Shown: piece after piece, positions 1-9,980 of the stretch | Position numbering within the stretch: the stretch's first letter is position 1 | How the letters are laid out: each line of letters starts with the position of its first letter | Source: Macrotis lagotis | Lineage: Eukaryota; Chordata; Mammalia; Peramelemorphia; Peramelidae | NCBI RefSeq assembly: GCF_037893015.1 | Contig: NC_133666.1 | Location: forward strand, 468,653,454-468,717,453 | Direction of reading: 5' to 3' | Length of the DNA stretch: 64,000 nucleotides | The notes under the pieces: generated by a model | Databases searched by the model: none | Told to the model about the DNA's origin: nothing | What the model saw: only the letters and a program-made list of their open reading frames with translations | Program-made: the position numbers and the translations under genes

Positions 1-344
1 TTGCAAAGAAGGTGTCAACCAGCATTGGCAGGAAGGCATTTCTTTACTAGTCCCTGTGCCTATTCCTAGTGAATTAATATTCTTCCCCCTAAGCTAGATG
101 GTAGCAAATCATGGAAGATGATGACTACCAAAGAATCAAAATTTTAGGTGATCAACAGTGTAATGGATAAATGAATGTGGGTCAAAGTAGACTAAAGTCT
201 ATTGCTAACAACATCCTGTATACAAAAAGTCTGAAACATATAAACAGATATAGGTATGATTGAAAAGTTGAGAGAGGGGCATGACAGATGGACAGTCCAA
301 ATTTTGCACTATTTATCTTCAAATATTTGAGAGACCTTGACTTA

Positions 345-410
345 TATTTCTAGTGCTTAGCTTAGGACCTTGTATACAGTAAATAATAAATGAATAATTA
401 TTGAACTGAG
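345..410 (+). repeat. L2-type 3' tail fragment
   Basis: The stretch reads like the end of an L2/CR1-type LINE: 'tagtgcttag', then a spaced 'agtaaataataaatg' ending in a 'ttattgaactga' run. It is short and diverged. The flanks (1-344 and 411-724) show no repeat or gene that I recognise. Confidence 0.4.
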
Positions 411-724
411 ATGATCAAGATGATCTAGAAGAATATCTTCATTATGACAGGAAGATACACCATGGAAAATGTATAGATAGATGTGGACGAGAATTGTACA
501 ATATAAAATAACAAGGCTATGTTCTAATCTGTACTTGTGGAGTAAGTACCCATATTTATGAGATTACAAGTTTATTAAAGTATACATTCATACATTAAAA
601 CTCCATTTACCATGCATAATGTCGATGTTTGGAGAGCTCACAAAGTCAGTTTCTTCGCTATTTTAGATTTTAAGTTATTGTACATAATATAAAGGATACT
701 TATTGAATGATGAAATAAAGGAAC

Positions 725-888
725 TTGATTCTGCTCTTGCTTCTGCCATTGTTCAGTGATGCATCCTTGGGTAAGACAATTTTTCTTTAGGCTTCTGTTT
801 CTTCATCTGAACAACTCAGAGTGAATATGAAGTCCTAATAGAGGTAATAGCTAATAAGAGCTAATAGAGCTAAGAGCTAATAGCTCTG
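725..888 (+). repeat. weak MIR-type SINE core followed by short 'agagctaatag' repeats
   Basis: Positions 725-811 follow the MIR core order (a 'tctgccatt' block, a 'cttgggtaagac' block, then 'gtttcttcatctg'). Positions 842-888 hold three imperfect copies of 'agagctaatag'. Both parts are old and diverged. Confidence 0.35.
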
Positions 889-1073
889 AAATTCCAACAT
901 TCCATGTGAATATAATTGACATGAAATATTACTTATATTATATTAGAGGAAAATTTAGCTAGCAATGGTAACTGGCGCCTTAGGGTTTTTTGTTTGTTTT
1001 TGTTTTTTTCCTTTAATTTTTATGTCTACCATTCATTTATTCGCTAGTGATTTATTAGCACCTACTTTGTATT

Positions 1074-1526
1074 AGATGCTAGGAATAAAAATAATTTTTA
1101 AAAAAGATTAAAAAAAGCAACTTCTGCCTATAAGGAGCTTGCATTCTAGGGAAAAACCATACATACACATATGGTAAACATTTTGGTAAAATCACTGGTC
1201 TAGTACAATGTGGCAAATGATTTGAATGTATAAGTGGTTAAGTCATTCAACATGATTACATTTGTGTTTTATTTAAAAACTCTTTAATATAATATACTGT
1301 TCTTGAGGCATATGCCATTCACATCCTGCCTTTCTACTCCCATGTACAATAAACAAATAAACAAAAAAAGATGCTAAGAATAAAAATAATTTTTAAAAAA
1401 GATTTTAAAAAAGCAACTTTTGCCTTTATAAGGAGCTTGCATTCTAGGGAAAACCATACATACACATATGGTAAACATTTTGGTAAAATCACTGGTCTAG
1501 TACAATATGGCAAATGATTTGAATGT
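1074..1526 (+). repeat. direct duplication, two ~157-bp copies
   Basis: Copy A is 1074-1229 and copy A' is 1369-1526. They differ at roughly six places, including small indels in A runs, so identity is about 96%. The 139-bp spacer (1230-1368) ends in an A-rich run. The last four bases at its junction, 'agat', are also the first bases of each copy, a possible microhomology. Confidence 0.85.
1180..1372 (+). repeat. 193-bp inverted repeat, left arm
   Basis: The reverse complement of 2898-3090 matches this interval over 193 bp with no gaps and two substitutions that I counted. The arm covers the end of duplicate A and the whole 139-bp spacer. The identity (about 99%) is far above that of the surrounding ancient repeats. 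Confidence 0.9.
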
Positions 1527-1700
1527 TTGCATATATGTGTGTATGTATGTATTTTAATAAATGATTAAATCAAAATACAAAAAATACAAAGTTATTTCAG
1601 GGAGAGTGAAATTACTTACAAGGAGAGGGGAAGAGATCAAGAATAAATGTGTAGGAAATTGTGTTTGAGTTGAGCTTTGAAAGAGTATTGGGATTCACCT

Positions 1701-2860
1701 ACCCCAATTTTATTTTTCCAGTCAAATTTAAGTTATTGCTATGCAATACTTAGTCAATTCTCCAACTCTCAAATCAACTAACACTTAGATTTTCACACTG
1801 AATTCTACATTACACCATTAAACTCAACAGAAAGTACAATAAAACATAAATTGAGGAACTTGGCCACTATAACCTGGAAAGTCAGAATGTATTTTTTTTT
1901 ATTATGATCAATTGACTTCCCAAGGAACAGGCACTCTTCAAGGTCAACTATTTTTATAGTGGGTAATTATATGGTTATTTCTCCCAAGCCAAGGTTGATC
2001 TTTTATAAGAAATATAAGGCCAAATATAAAAGGCATCCATTTCAAATGAAAAGGAAAAAAAAGCACTGTGTAAATATGTTAGGACATTTTCATTCCAAGT
2101 TTGACAGCACATTCACTCAGTATGAAGTGCACTCAGAGTTCAGCTCCAAACTTGACTTACCTACCTGTGATTACTGACAAAGGAATTTGAGATCTTAAGT
2201 TGCCTTCAGCTGAAAATGGATCCCTTGATCTATCATGGGATCAAGGTAGATTCATTTTTTGTACATGCTAGAATGTGAAAACTTAAGGGAGGTTGGGAAC
2301 CTAAAGTTCAATATTTACCATGAAAGCTACCTTGTCAAAATAAAAAAGAAGATGCTTCCACCCAAAGTTTACTGTAAGCCAATTTGTTCTGTTTGTTTAA
2401 AGTGTGAAGGCATTTATACAGAACCACTTGTTCCTGGAATTTTAGAAAAACTGAATGTCCTTGGATGCATCTAGCAAAAATCATAAAGCACTACCATTTG
2501 AAGAAATGAAAGTCTCAAAAAGAGTAAAAGGGAAGTAAAACTTGATCCCATGGAGATATTGGCACTCACATCTAATGGAGTATAGGAATAGCAATTGTCT
2601 GATAGTAGAGAACACCTGCCAAATTGGGAAGAGGCATCCCTAGAATAGAGAATATAGGACTGCTGCCAGTAAATATTCTAGTGGACCCTGCTTTGGAGAG
2701 TCAATCAAAGAGAGCTGAATAGTTAGAATGCTGTTGGGGTAGGCATGAATATGGGGGAAGGGAGAGGCATACGAGTTTTCTTTCTTTCCTGGGGATTAGA
2801 TCTGAAGTGTTACAGTAGTGAAAGGTTAAAAAAAATATGATTGTTTTAGTATGAAGTCGG
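1701..2860. other. unassigned AT-rich DNA
   Basis: No repeat family, splice structure or conserved protein was recognised. Two open stretches of 71-72 codons (1959-2177 and 2259-2474, plus strand) encode Lys-rich peptides that I do not recognise and that look like chance ORFs. Confidence 0.4.
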
Positions 2861-2871
2861 GGGGGGGGGGA
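2857..2871 (+). repeat. poly-G run
   Basis: An uninterrupted G run of about a dozen bases. It is likely length-polymorphic and error-prone in sequencing. Confidence 0.8.
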
Positions 2872-2897
2872 GTAGGTAAACTTTCATCTAACCTCAA

Positions 2898-3090
2898 ATC
2901 TTTTTTTGTTTATTTGTTTATTGTACATGGGAGTAGAAAGGCAGGATGTGAATGGCATATGCCTCAAGAACAGTATATTATATTAAAGAGTTTTTAAATA
3001 AAACACAAATGTAATCATGTTGAATGACTTAATCACTTATACATTCAAATCATTTGCCACATTGTACTAGACCACTGATTTTACCAAAAT
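2898..3090 (-). repeat. 193-bp inverted repeat, right arm
   Basis: This is the reverse-complement partner of 1180-1372, with two mismatches over 193 bp. The arms are about 1.5 kb apart, so the pair could form a large hairpin. The flanks on both sides differ from those of the left arm, so the boundaries are sharp. Confidence 0.9.
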
Positions 3091-3420
3091 ATATTTAATA
3101 AAATTTAGCATGTTATACTACTGCAAATAAAAGAAAATTATAAATAAATTTGTTTAATACACTTTGATATATGTAGCATAAGTATATGTGTAAAATAAAT
3201 AAAAATGCTTTTATATAAAGTTATTCACACCAAAACATGTTAGACATTAAAACTGCAGAAAACTCAGAAAATAGCTATTCTACTCAAGAGAAATGGAACA
3301 TGTTTAAGGCTTGTAACTTTCTGATAGAATTGCCAATTTGATGTTTTCAGATTCATAATATAAAGATGAAGATCGTCAAAATAGCAAATAATAAAGTGAT
3401 ACATTTTGTTTGTAAAGAAA

Positions 3421-3509
3421 CAGGTACAATATCAGATTACTTGCTGTCTTGGGGAAAAATATTGAAAACTATCTTTACATGTAATTGGAAAAAATAAAAA
3501 ATAAAAATG
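3421..3509 (+). repeat. marsupial-type L1 3' end
   Basis: The end of the L1 3' UTR is recognisable: 'atcagattacttgctgtctt', then 'tgtaattggaaaaaataaa' and an A-rich tail. Only the last ~90 bp are present, as expected for strong 5' truncation. Confidence 0.8.
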
Positions 3510-3759
3510 AACCCCTCTCAAAATTAAAAGAAAAGAAACTCAGGTACAAACATGAAGTTACTTCCAAGTTACAGTGATTCTCAGAGGCCACCAGGGCTTC
3601 TTGAGTCAAAAATATACTTTCCAATTAAGGCTCTAATCATTAGGCAATACTGTCAGTCTTAAGCAATGTCTGCAGGGAATAGGAAGGCAAAACTCAAAAG
3701 AGCAAATCCACTCAGTGTCATTCCCATTATGTGTGATGGATAACAAATACAATGGATAC

Positions 3760-3902
3760 AGAGTGAAAGGCTGGAATTTCACCTTTGCTCCTTCCTCCCC
3801 ATTTGGTCTTGAATAAGTCACTTCTTTAGGAAGTGACTATAAAATAACTAAAATGGATTAGATGATCCCTATGCCTCCTGTTTTAAACTCCATTATTCTA
3901 AT
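3760..3902 (+). repeat. MIR/Ther-type SINE
   Basis: The core 'cttgaataagtcacttc' is followed by 'ggattagatgatccctatg' and a 'cattattctaatga' end, the usual 3' half of an old MIR-like SINE. Confidence 0.6.
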
Positions 3903-3970
3903 GACATTTTGAGGCAAAAGTAGATATTTTGTAAATATATGCATCTATCTATGTCTATATGATTTATCTA

Positions 3971-4097
3971 CAGAAGATAGTGCACCAACACAAGAGTCAG
4001 GAGGACCTGAGTTCAAATCCAACCTCAGACACTTGATAATTCCCTAGCTGTGTGACCTTGGGCAAGTCACTTAACCCCATTGCCTTGCAAAAAAAAA
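3971..4097 (+). repeat. WSINE1-type SINE
   Basis: Typical order: 'gagtcaggaggacctgagtt' (tRNA-like B-box zone), 'ctagctgtgtgaccttggg', then 'ccattgccttgc' and an A run. The first ~25 bp of the head are missing or diverged. Confidence 0.85.
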
Positions 4098-4118
4098 CCC
4101 CTATATTATTTATCTATA

Positions 4119-4610
4119 GGCAGGTAGCTGGTATAGTGGACAGACTTCTAAGCTTGGAAGTTTCAAATATGAGGCAGTTAAAGGCTCAGTGGCTAGAACA
4201 CTGGGCCTAAAATCAGGAAGACTCATCTTTCTGAAATTCAATCTGGTATCAGACACTTCCTAGGTATGTGATTCTGGGAAAGTCATTTTACCCTATTTGC
4301 ATCAGTTCTTTCTTCATCTGTGAAACGAACTGGAGGCAAACGACTCTGTTATCTTTACTAAGAAAACCTGAAATGGGGTTACAAAGACTTGGAAATGATT
4401 ATAACTTCTGAATAACAACAACAAATAGTTCAAATCAGTCTCAGACATTTAGGAGCTGTGTGACCCTGGGTGATTCCCTTAACCTTTCTCAGCCTCAGTT
4501 CTTTATCTATAAAATCAGAAAAATAAAATCTTTCCCTCATTAGGTCGTGAGAATCAAGTGAGATAACATACATAAAAGCATTAAAGCCTATTTAAATGCC
4601 AGTTATTATC
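4119..4610 (+). repeat. older MIR-like SINE split by a MAR1 insertion
   Basis: The head lies at 4119-4170 and the body at 4428-4610, ending in the 'atgccagttattatc' tail. The two pieces join in register when 4171-4427 is removed. Near-copies of 'gttcaaat' flank the insert and may be its target-site duplication. Confidence 0.7.
4171..4427 (+). repeat. MAR1-type CORE-SINE, nested
   Basis: Head 'ggctagaacactgggcct', core 'tcatctgtgaaacgaactgg', and the RTE-like tail 'aatggggttacaaagacttg' ending in 'aacaacaacaa'. It is full length and sits inside an older SINE. Confidence 0.85.
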
Positions 4611-4785
4611 AGTTCAATGTATTTGTATAAGCATTGCTTTACTCATCAAGCACTAGATCCTATCTGATAAGAAAAGGATGCTCTTAATATTATTTGAAAA
4701 GTGATTTACATTAAGACTGACTCACTGAAGGCCATATAGGAATGATTTAATTGCTGGGGTTGCCAACAGAGAAAAGAAAATACAG

Positions 4786-4786
<1 letters not shown>

Positions 4787-4819
<33 letters not shown>
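4787..4819 (+). repeat. (CA)n microsatellite
   Basis: About 16 perfect CA units, likely polymorphic. Confidence 0.95.
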
Positions 4820-4820
<1 letters not shown>

Positions 4821-5160
4821 CCACACAGGGGAGAAAATCAGATTTACTAAAGGGAGGAGGTGATTCTCCCCAGTCCTACTCATTACCAAGTGAATGTGTT
4901 TACCCCTCTTTATGCACTTTAGGCCATTCTGATGCTAGGGGCAACGGCATGATTCAGCCGCTTGTCTGGGCAGCTTGGCAGAGGTCTGCAGAATTTCCCT
5001 GGGAGTGCTCAGGCTCTGCCAGTTCACACAGTGAGCTCTGCAGAGGCTCAATCACGGCACTGTCTGCTTTGATGGAGCCTTTCTATACACATGTGGAGGA
5101 GCCTCACACAAGAGGACCTCTGAAGAGAAGTTGGCCATTGGCCCTGCTGGGGCTCAAGTG
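4820..5160. other. non-repetitive, GC-richer segment
   Basis: This stretch has clearly higher GC than its surroundings, and I see no repeat motif in it. An open frame of 136 codons (4751-5161) runs through it, but begins in the CA repeat and matches no family that I know. It may be unique conserved noncoding DNA or an untranslated exon; neither is shown. Confidence 0.35.
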
Positions 5161-5442
5161 ATTTGAAAGAGGTGGTGAAGGGTAGGAAGGGAGGAAGAGG
5201 GGAGAGAGGTAGAGAGAGAGAAAGAGAGAGACAGACAGAGATAGACATTGAGAGAAAGACAGAGACAAACAGACAGAAGAGAGATAAATTCAGAGACAGA
5301 GACAGACAGACAGAGATAGAGATAGAGAGATAAAGACAGACAGAGAAGGCTAAAGATAGAGACAGATAGGCAGGCAGTGACCAAGATAGAGACAAAGACA
5401 GAAACAGAGAGGGATAAAGACAGAAAGAGACAGAGAGATGAA
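5161..5442 (+). repeat. purine-rich GA/GACA/GATA simple repeat
   Basis: About 280 bp of almost pure purine with interspersed pyrimidines in GACA and GATA units. The Ser/Leu-rich ORFs on the opposite strand here are low-complexity artefacts. Confidence 0.9.
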
Positions 5443-5468
5443 ATATATTGTTTTAAAATGTTAATATT

Positions 5469-5597
5469 TGGATAGAGCAATGACCCTGAAATCAGGAGAC
5501 CCTTGAGTCCAAATGTGACCTCAGACACTCACTAGCTGTGTTTTCTAAGCAAGTCACTTAACCCCTATTGCCTCAAAAAAAAAAAAACCCAAAAAAA
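5469..5597 (+). repeat. WSINE1-type SINE
   Basis: 'ggatagagcaatgaccctg', 'tcagacactcactagctgtg' and 'cccctattgcctc' followed by a long A run. The head is truncated. Confidence 0.8.
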
Positions 5598-6045
5598 GGT
5601 AATATAAGGTGAATTGTTGTACTTACTTTTTTTCTTCCTTTCTTTCCTTTCTTCTTTACACAATGATTGACAGATAGTAAATAGTTGATTGACTTCTTTT
5701 CTACCTCCTTTCTTCCTCCAATCCTTTCACCCTTATTGAAGATAGAGTCAGTTAAACAGAGTTAGAACCCTTTAACTCCAAATTTAAGGAAAGTTTGCTT
5801 TTAAATTACTTCCAAGGTAAAAAAGAAGGCATGGGTTGCCTCAACTTGCCTGGCATCTATGAAGACGTATACCTTTCTTGAAAGGTACCCAGAAACCTGC
5901 TCCTGTAGCAGTCTGAATTCAGTGGACATTCAAGATGAAGTGTAAGAAGCCTAGGCCTTCAAGTTAGAACAATATATGAATTCAAAATCATTTAGGAGAA
6001 GCCAAAGTTTCCTCATCTATAAAACAGAGATGATATTTATGATGT

Positions 6046-6365
6046 AGGAATTCTTAACCAGGAATCCTCAAATTTCTTTTTTTAACTTTTTTCATCACTA
6101 TATTTAAATATAATTGGTTTTTTCGTAGTTCTATGCAAATTATTTTATGCATTTAAAAACATTCCTCTAAGAAGAATCCACAGTCTCCACCAGACTGCCC
6201 AAGGAATCCATGACATCATAAAAGCTAATAGCTTTGGGCAGATAGGTGGTACAGTGGATAGAGCATTGACCCTAGAATCAGTAGGAATTGATTTCAAATC
6301 TGACCCTAAACATTTATTAACTGTGTGACCCTGATTTCATCAAAAAAAAAAGTTAGGAACTTTGC
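6046..6365 (+). mobile_element. hAT-like non-autonomous DNA transposon, split by a WSINE1
   Basis: It begins with 'aattcttaaccaggaatcc' and carries 'ttatgcatttaaaaacatt' and 'caccagactgcccaaggaa'. It ends, after the nested SINE, with an 'aaaaagttaggaac' inverse of its start. A second copy of the same family lies at 15847-16092. It has no coding capacity. The hAT assignment rests on the terminal motif only. Confidence 0.6.
6231..6350 (+). repeat. WSINE1-type SINE nested in a MITE
   Basis: 'ggtacagtggatagagcatt', 'cctagaatcagtaggaattg', then 'taactgtgtgaccctgat' and an A run. It is the youngest layer of a three-deep nest. Confidence 0.8.
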
Positions 6366-6614
6366 TTAGCATCTACCTTACAGGTGTTAGGAGAATTTCA
6401 AAGTATAATATATAAAGGACTTTGTTTTTCAAGGAGTATATAAAAATCAGCTATAATCACTGAGACAAACTACTATGCATCTATAGTTGCAACACTAAAC
6501 CTCTCGGTGGCCCAAGAAATTCCAAAAGATTAGAAGTTACGGACAAGCTGTTATTTTCATTTTTGGAGAAGCTTTCTATACTAGGAAAATGAAATCACAG
6601 ACCCTGGCAAAAAT

Positions 6615-6745
6615 AATTTAATAGATAAAGAAACTAAGTTTAAGAGATAAAGTTATTTACCCATAATCACATACTAGTAGGTGTCAGTCAGGATTCAGGC
6701 CTGGATCTTACAATGTTACATTTAGAACTCTTTCCAATATAATTT
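6615..6745 (-). repeat. MIR-type SINE
   Basis: In reverse orientation: 'gataaagaaactaagtttaa', 'acccataatcacata' and 'caggattcaggcctgg'. Confidence 0.6.
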
Positions 6746-6810
6746 GCTGAGATTGCTGCAGGAATATAATTCATGATGGGGGTGGGTGGATGGTTGAGGT
6801 ATATTTCTTG

Positions 6811-7049
6811 TTCAATTGTTGTTGTTTCAATTGTTTCAATTGTGTCCAATTCTTCATGAAAACCCCTTTCGGAGCTTTATTGGTAAAGACACAGGAGTAG
6901 TTTGCCATTTTCTTGTTCAGTTCATTTTACAGATGAGGAAACTAAGGTAAATTAGTAAACAGAGTTAAGCTAGTAAATGTCAGATTTGAATTCAGTTTTT
7001 CCTGAATCCAGGTCTGATACTCTATCCACTATGTCACCTAGCTATCTCC
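6811..7049 (-). repeat. MAR1-type CORE-SINE
   Basis: In reverse orientation: 'gtgtccaattcttcatgaaa', 'ttttacagatgaggaaacta' and 'ctatccactatgtcacctag'. It is essentially full length. Confidence 0.85.
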
Positions 7050-7180
7050 ATGGGAATTTATAATCTCAGTGATTCCAAAATTTCCTATAAGGATGCAAAA
7101 CATAGTATATCAATTGTTGCTTAGGTCTCATTGACTCCAAGGCCAGTCCTCAAACTACTACAGAAATGCTTCCCCTATTC

Positions 7181-7668
7181 ATTGTTAATAACAATAATAA
7201 TAGTTATTATTATTATTATTATTATATAATACTTTGTTTTGCAAAGCATCTTACAACATTTCTTCTATTTGATACTTGCAATAATCTTGAGAGACAGATG
7301 CTATTATTATGCCCATTTTTTATAAAGGAGGAAATGAAGCAGATAGAGGTAAAGCATAATAATGTTTGTCCTTCATCTCAGGGAGGTGATGCCATGACAA
7401 GTACATGAGTTGAATTTGAGTGAGGGGGTGGGTCTGTGCTAGGTCATCAGACTCACTTTCTCCTTCAGAGCCATCTGGGTCCAATGGTCAGATATGAATT
7501 AGTACGACTGGAGATGGCCCTGGATTTGAGGCAGTCTATGTTAAATGACTTGCCCAACTATTAAATGTCAAGTGTTTGAGGCCAGATCACCAGGGATACA
7601 CAATGAATAAATGTCTGAGACTTGATTCAAACTCAGGTCTTCTTGATTCCACTTAACTGCCTTATTTT
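7181..7668 (-). repeat. MIR-like SINE split by a composite SINE
   Basis: The 3' part (7181-7353) has 'tttgcaaagcatcttacaac' and 'atgctattattatgcccatt'. The 5' part resumes at about 7593 with 'tctgagacttgattcaaact'. The interval 7362-7592 belongs to the composite SINE family. Confidence 0.6.
7362..7592 (-). repeat. composite SINE with LINE-derived body
   Basis: It begins 'tgtttgtccttcat' and contains 'ggaggtgatgccatgacaag' and 'cagagccatctgggtccaa'. The body is shared with the 5' region of the endonuclease LINE at 52405-54845, and the first bases with that LINE's 3' tail. Related copies lie at 11177, 31528 and 39495. Confidence 0.75.
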
Positions 7669-7679
7669 ACACCAGAAGA

Positions 7680-7908
7680 GTCATAATAATTTACATTTAT
7701 ATGACACCTTAAAAAATTCAAAGCATTTTCTACAAAACAACACCAAGATATAAGAAGTATAAATATTATTACCCATATTATAGAAATGAGAAAATTAAGG
7801 TTTAGCAGAAATTTTGAATTGTCACAAAACTAGTAACTGTTAGAGGTGGGAATAGAATAAGTGTCTTGGCCAAAGGGTGGTCCTTTTTTTACTATACCAT
7901 TGAGCTAT
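7680..7908 (-). repeat. MIR-like SINE
   Basis: Reverse-orientation order: 'ataatttacatttatatg', 'attattacccatattataga', 'aaactagtaactgttagagg', then 'actataccattgagctatg'. Confidence 0.55.
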
Positions 7909-8959
7909 GCTTAATATTTCTAATAACTTCTTCAATTAATATTTCTAACAAAGAGATCTTATTCTGTCTAGATATGCTTTTTTTCCCCTATTTTTAATCA
8001 TATGAACCCTTAGGATAGTATCCCCTGAAGATTTGAAGTCCCTAGTAGGACGACATAGTGCTTTTTTCCTTTATTTGATGCTCCTGGATCACTCAGGGAT
8101 AGAGTGAATGTAGATGATATTTTGAGAAGTTGGTCAGGAGGTATAAGGAGAAGGTGCTTTTTAGATAGATCTTTCTCTTTAAAGTTCACTGGTATTTCAA
8201 CTGCTTTCCAGAGAATATGGGGGGAAGAACACTAGAAGCTACCATACCACGATCTACTTCATTATGTTCTGAAATCATCAAGTCAGTCATGATTAATTGG
8301 TTTAGGGCATCTACTATCATAAATTTTATAGCACATCTGACATGAAGTGCAAAATTTACAAAATGTTTTCTAGAACTACAGATTCATCAATGGAGAGTCA
8401 GATATAAATGCATGAATTATTTTCCAAAGAAAGCAAGGAGACTATGCCAGTGTCTGAATGATGAGGGTCTATTGACTCTCAGATCAGAGCTGGGGTGGGG
8501 AGTGACAGTGGAATTGAGTCCATATTTGCTGGCAGACCTCAGTATTGACCCCAGGGCTTTCCCACCAGGGGGGCTGAGAAGAAGGTGGGTTCCCTTGTCC
8601 ATGTGGCTCTCACTTTCTCAGTAAGAGCTGCCAATCAGGGTGTCAATTAACGACAGCTGGGACAGGGTGGATTGTTCTGAAGGTACTGTCTTGGAGACAC
8701 ACAAGGAAGCTGGCTGAACCAGATTTCATTTCCTACATATGAGCCTTCTCAGCAACCAGCACCTTTTAATAATGGCTTTAGATTAAGATTAACCCAACCC
8801 AGGCTTGAATTGGTGACCCTGAGGTGAAAGACCCTGAGCCCTTTTGAATTCTCAGTCTAGGCCTTATTATTTTCTGAATTTCACAAACTTTGGAGATTGA
8901 GATTTGTTCTCTGCCTTAAAGCTTTTTCTTTTTTAAAAAGCAATTGTTTTCTTTTGACT
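7909..8959. other. unassigned DNA with a GC-richer core
   Basis: No repeat was recognised. Positions 8440-8720 are GC-richer than the flanks and non-repetitive. Open frames of 61-70 codons exist there on both strands and match nothing known to me. Confidence 0.35.
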
Positions 8960-9044
8960 GCACATCCTCAAAGCACAGATTTAAATTATAAAACTAATAA
9001 AAAAAATTAACTAGAGAATTAACATTTTATTTTGAATAAATAAA
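8960..9044 (+). repeat. local duplicate, copy 1
   Basis: Starting at 'gcacatcctcaaa', this AT-rich block resembles 9886-9980 in order and wording ('ttaaattataaaactaataa' here against 'ttaaataataaaactagtaa' there). The copies differ by small indels. Confidence 0.6.
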
Positions 9045-9418
9045 TCTAAATGAAGATTTAAAACAAACAAAAAAAAAAACCTTTTACCTGGGTATGGTAA
9101 TCATGTTTTTGGGAAAGTCTCTAACAACATTTTGTATTTAGCAGAACAGGTTTTTATACAATATAACTCATAAAATCATAATATTTACAGCCAGAGGTGG
9201 CCTTTGAGATAACATAGTTCAACTAATTCATTTTAGTTCCACCGATATTTATTGAGTCTACTCTGCTCAAAATCAATCAGGAGGGAAACAAGTGAGAAAC
9301 GTTCTACTTAATACAAAGCAATAGCCCGGTCAACTCTGTTTCTGCCTGGGTCAATATATATTTTCTTTCCTAAGAACTTTATACTGATATCTGAGAACTT
9401 TAGAGATTATAGAGTTGT

Positions 9419-9552
9419 TTCCTCACAACAACCCTATGAGACCGGGATTTTTCATATTTTATAAAATAGAAATCTAGTCTCAGAGAGGTGGAGAAACCAC
9501 TTGGATAACCAGGGTCACACAACTAATAAGTATCAGGGATGACGCTTAAAAA
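9419..9552 (-). repeat. MIR-type SINE, duplicated copy 1
   Basis: A MIR in reverse orientation ('aatctagtctcagagaggtg', 'agggtcacacaactaataag'). It is about 90% identical to 11021-11152, far closer than two independent MIR copies should be. Confidence 0.7.
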
Positions 9553-9767
9553 TGTTCTTTTAAGTCCAGACCAGTGTTTTTGTTACAATACCACCCAGAC
9601 TCCCCTCATAATTCATGTGAATTCTTAAACATATAATTAAAAGGGTCTTTAAATTGAGAAAGAGGGGGAAAGGAGAAAATTGTCTACCTATTCATTTTTA
9701 CCAGATGGGAGTAGTAATCAGGAAAACTTGCATTGATTGATATAGGACTTAGGTTTGGAAAGCAACA

Positions 9768-9858
9768 TTAAATATAAATATAAATATAAATGTAAATATA
9801 AATATAAATACAAATACAAATATATAAATATAAATATAATATAAATATAAATATCTAT
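9768..9858 (+). repeat. (TAAATA)n minisatellite-like AT repeat
   Basis: Imperfect 'aaatat' and 'aaatac' hexamer units over about 90 bp. Confidence 0.9.
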
Positions 9859-9885
9859 ACACCTATACATACAACATATACATAT

Positions 9886-9980
9886 GCACATCCTCAAAAA
9901 CAGATTAAAAAATTTAAAAAAGATTTAAATAATAAAACTAGTAAAAATTAGAGAATTAATGTTCTATTATGAATAAATAT
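9886..9980 (+). repeat. local duplicate, copy 2
   Basis: Partner of 8960-9044, again starting 'gcacatcctcaaa', and including 'gagaattaatgttctattat' against 'gagaattaacattttatttt'. It is followed by about 200 bp of TA-rich low-complexity DNA (9981-10190). Confidence 0.6.

Larger units (their letters stand above)
1030..1700 (+). repeat. L2-type LINE 3' region with an internal duplication
   Basis: The order of blocks matches the 3' untranslated part of an L2-type LINE: 'cctactttgtattagatgct', a block ending 'aaggagcttgcattctag', and later 'gagttgagctttgaaagag'. The block 1074-1229 recurs at 1369-1526, separated by a 139-bp segment that is not L2-like. The element is therefore an ancient relic disturbed by a later local rearrangement. 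Confidence 0.55.
5995..6465 (+). repeat. MIR-like SINE split by a hAT-like MITE
   Basis: The 5' part ends at 6045 ('tcctcatctataaaacagag') and the 3' part resumes at about 6366 ('catctaccttacaggtgtta') and ends near 'atcagctataatc'. The pieces are contiguous in a MIR-type SINE if the MITE is removed. Confidence 0.6.

Noticed and set aside
842-888. Short tandem 'agagctaatag' repeats as a CRISPR-like or regulatory array
   Set aside because: Only three imperfect units without regular spacers, in a mammalian genome; simple slippage explains them.
4751-5161. 136-codon ORF
   Set aside because: It begins inside the (CA)n array (a His-Thr repeat) and the rest matches nothing; treated as chance.
5048-5528. 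Overlapping Leu/Ser-rich ORFs of 115-124 codons on the minus strand
   Set aside because: They are translations of the GA/GACA purine repeat, not proteins with membrane segments as they first appear.
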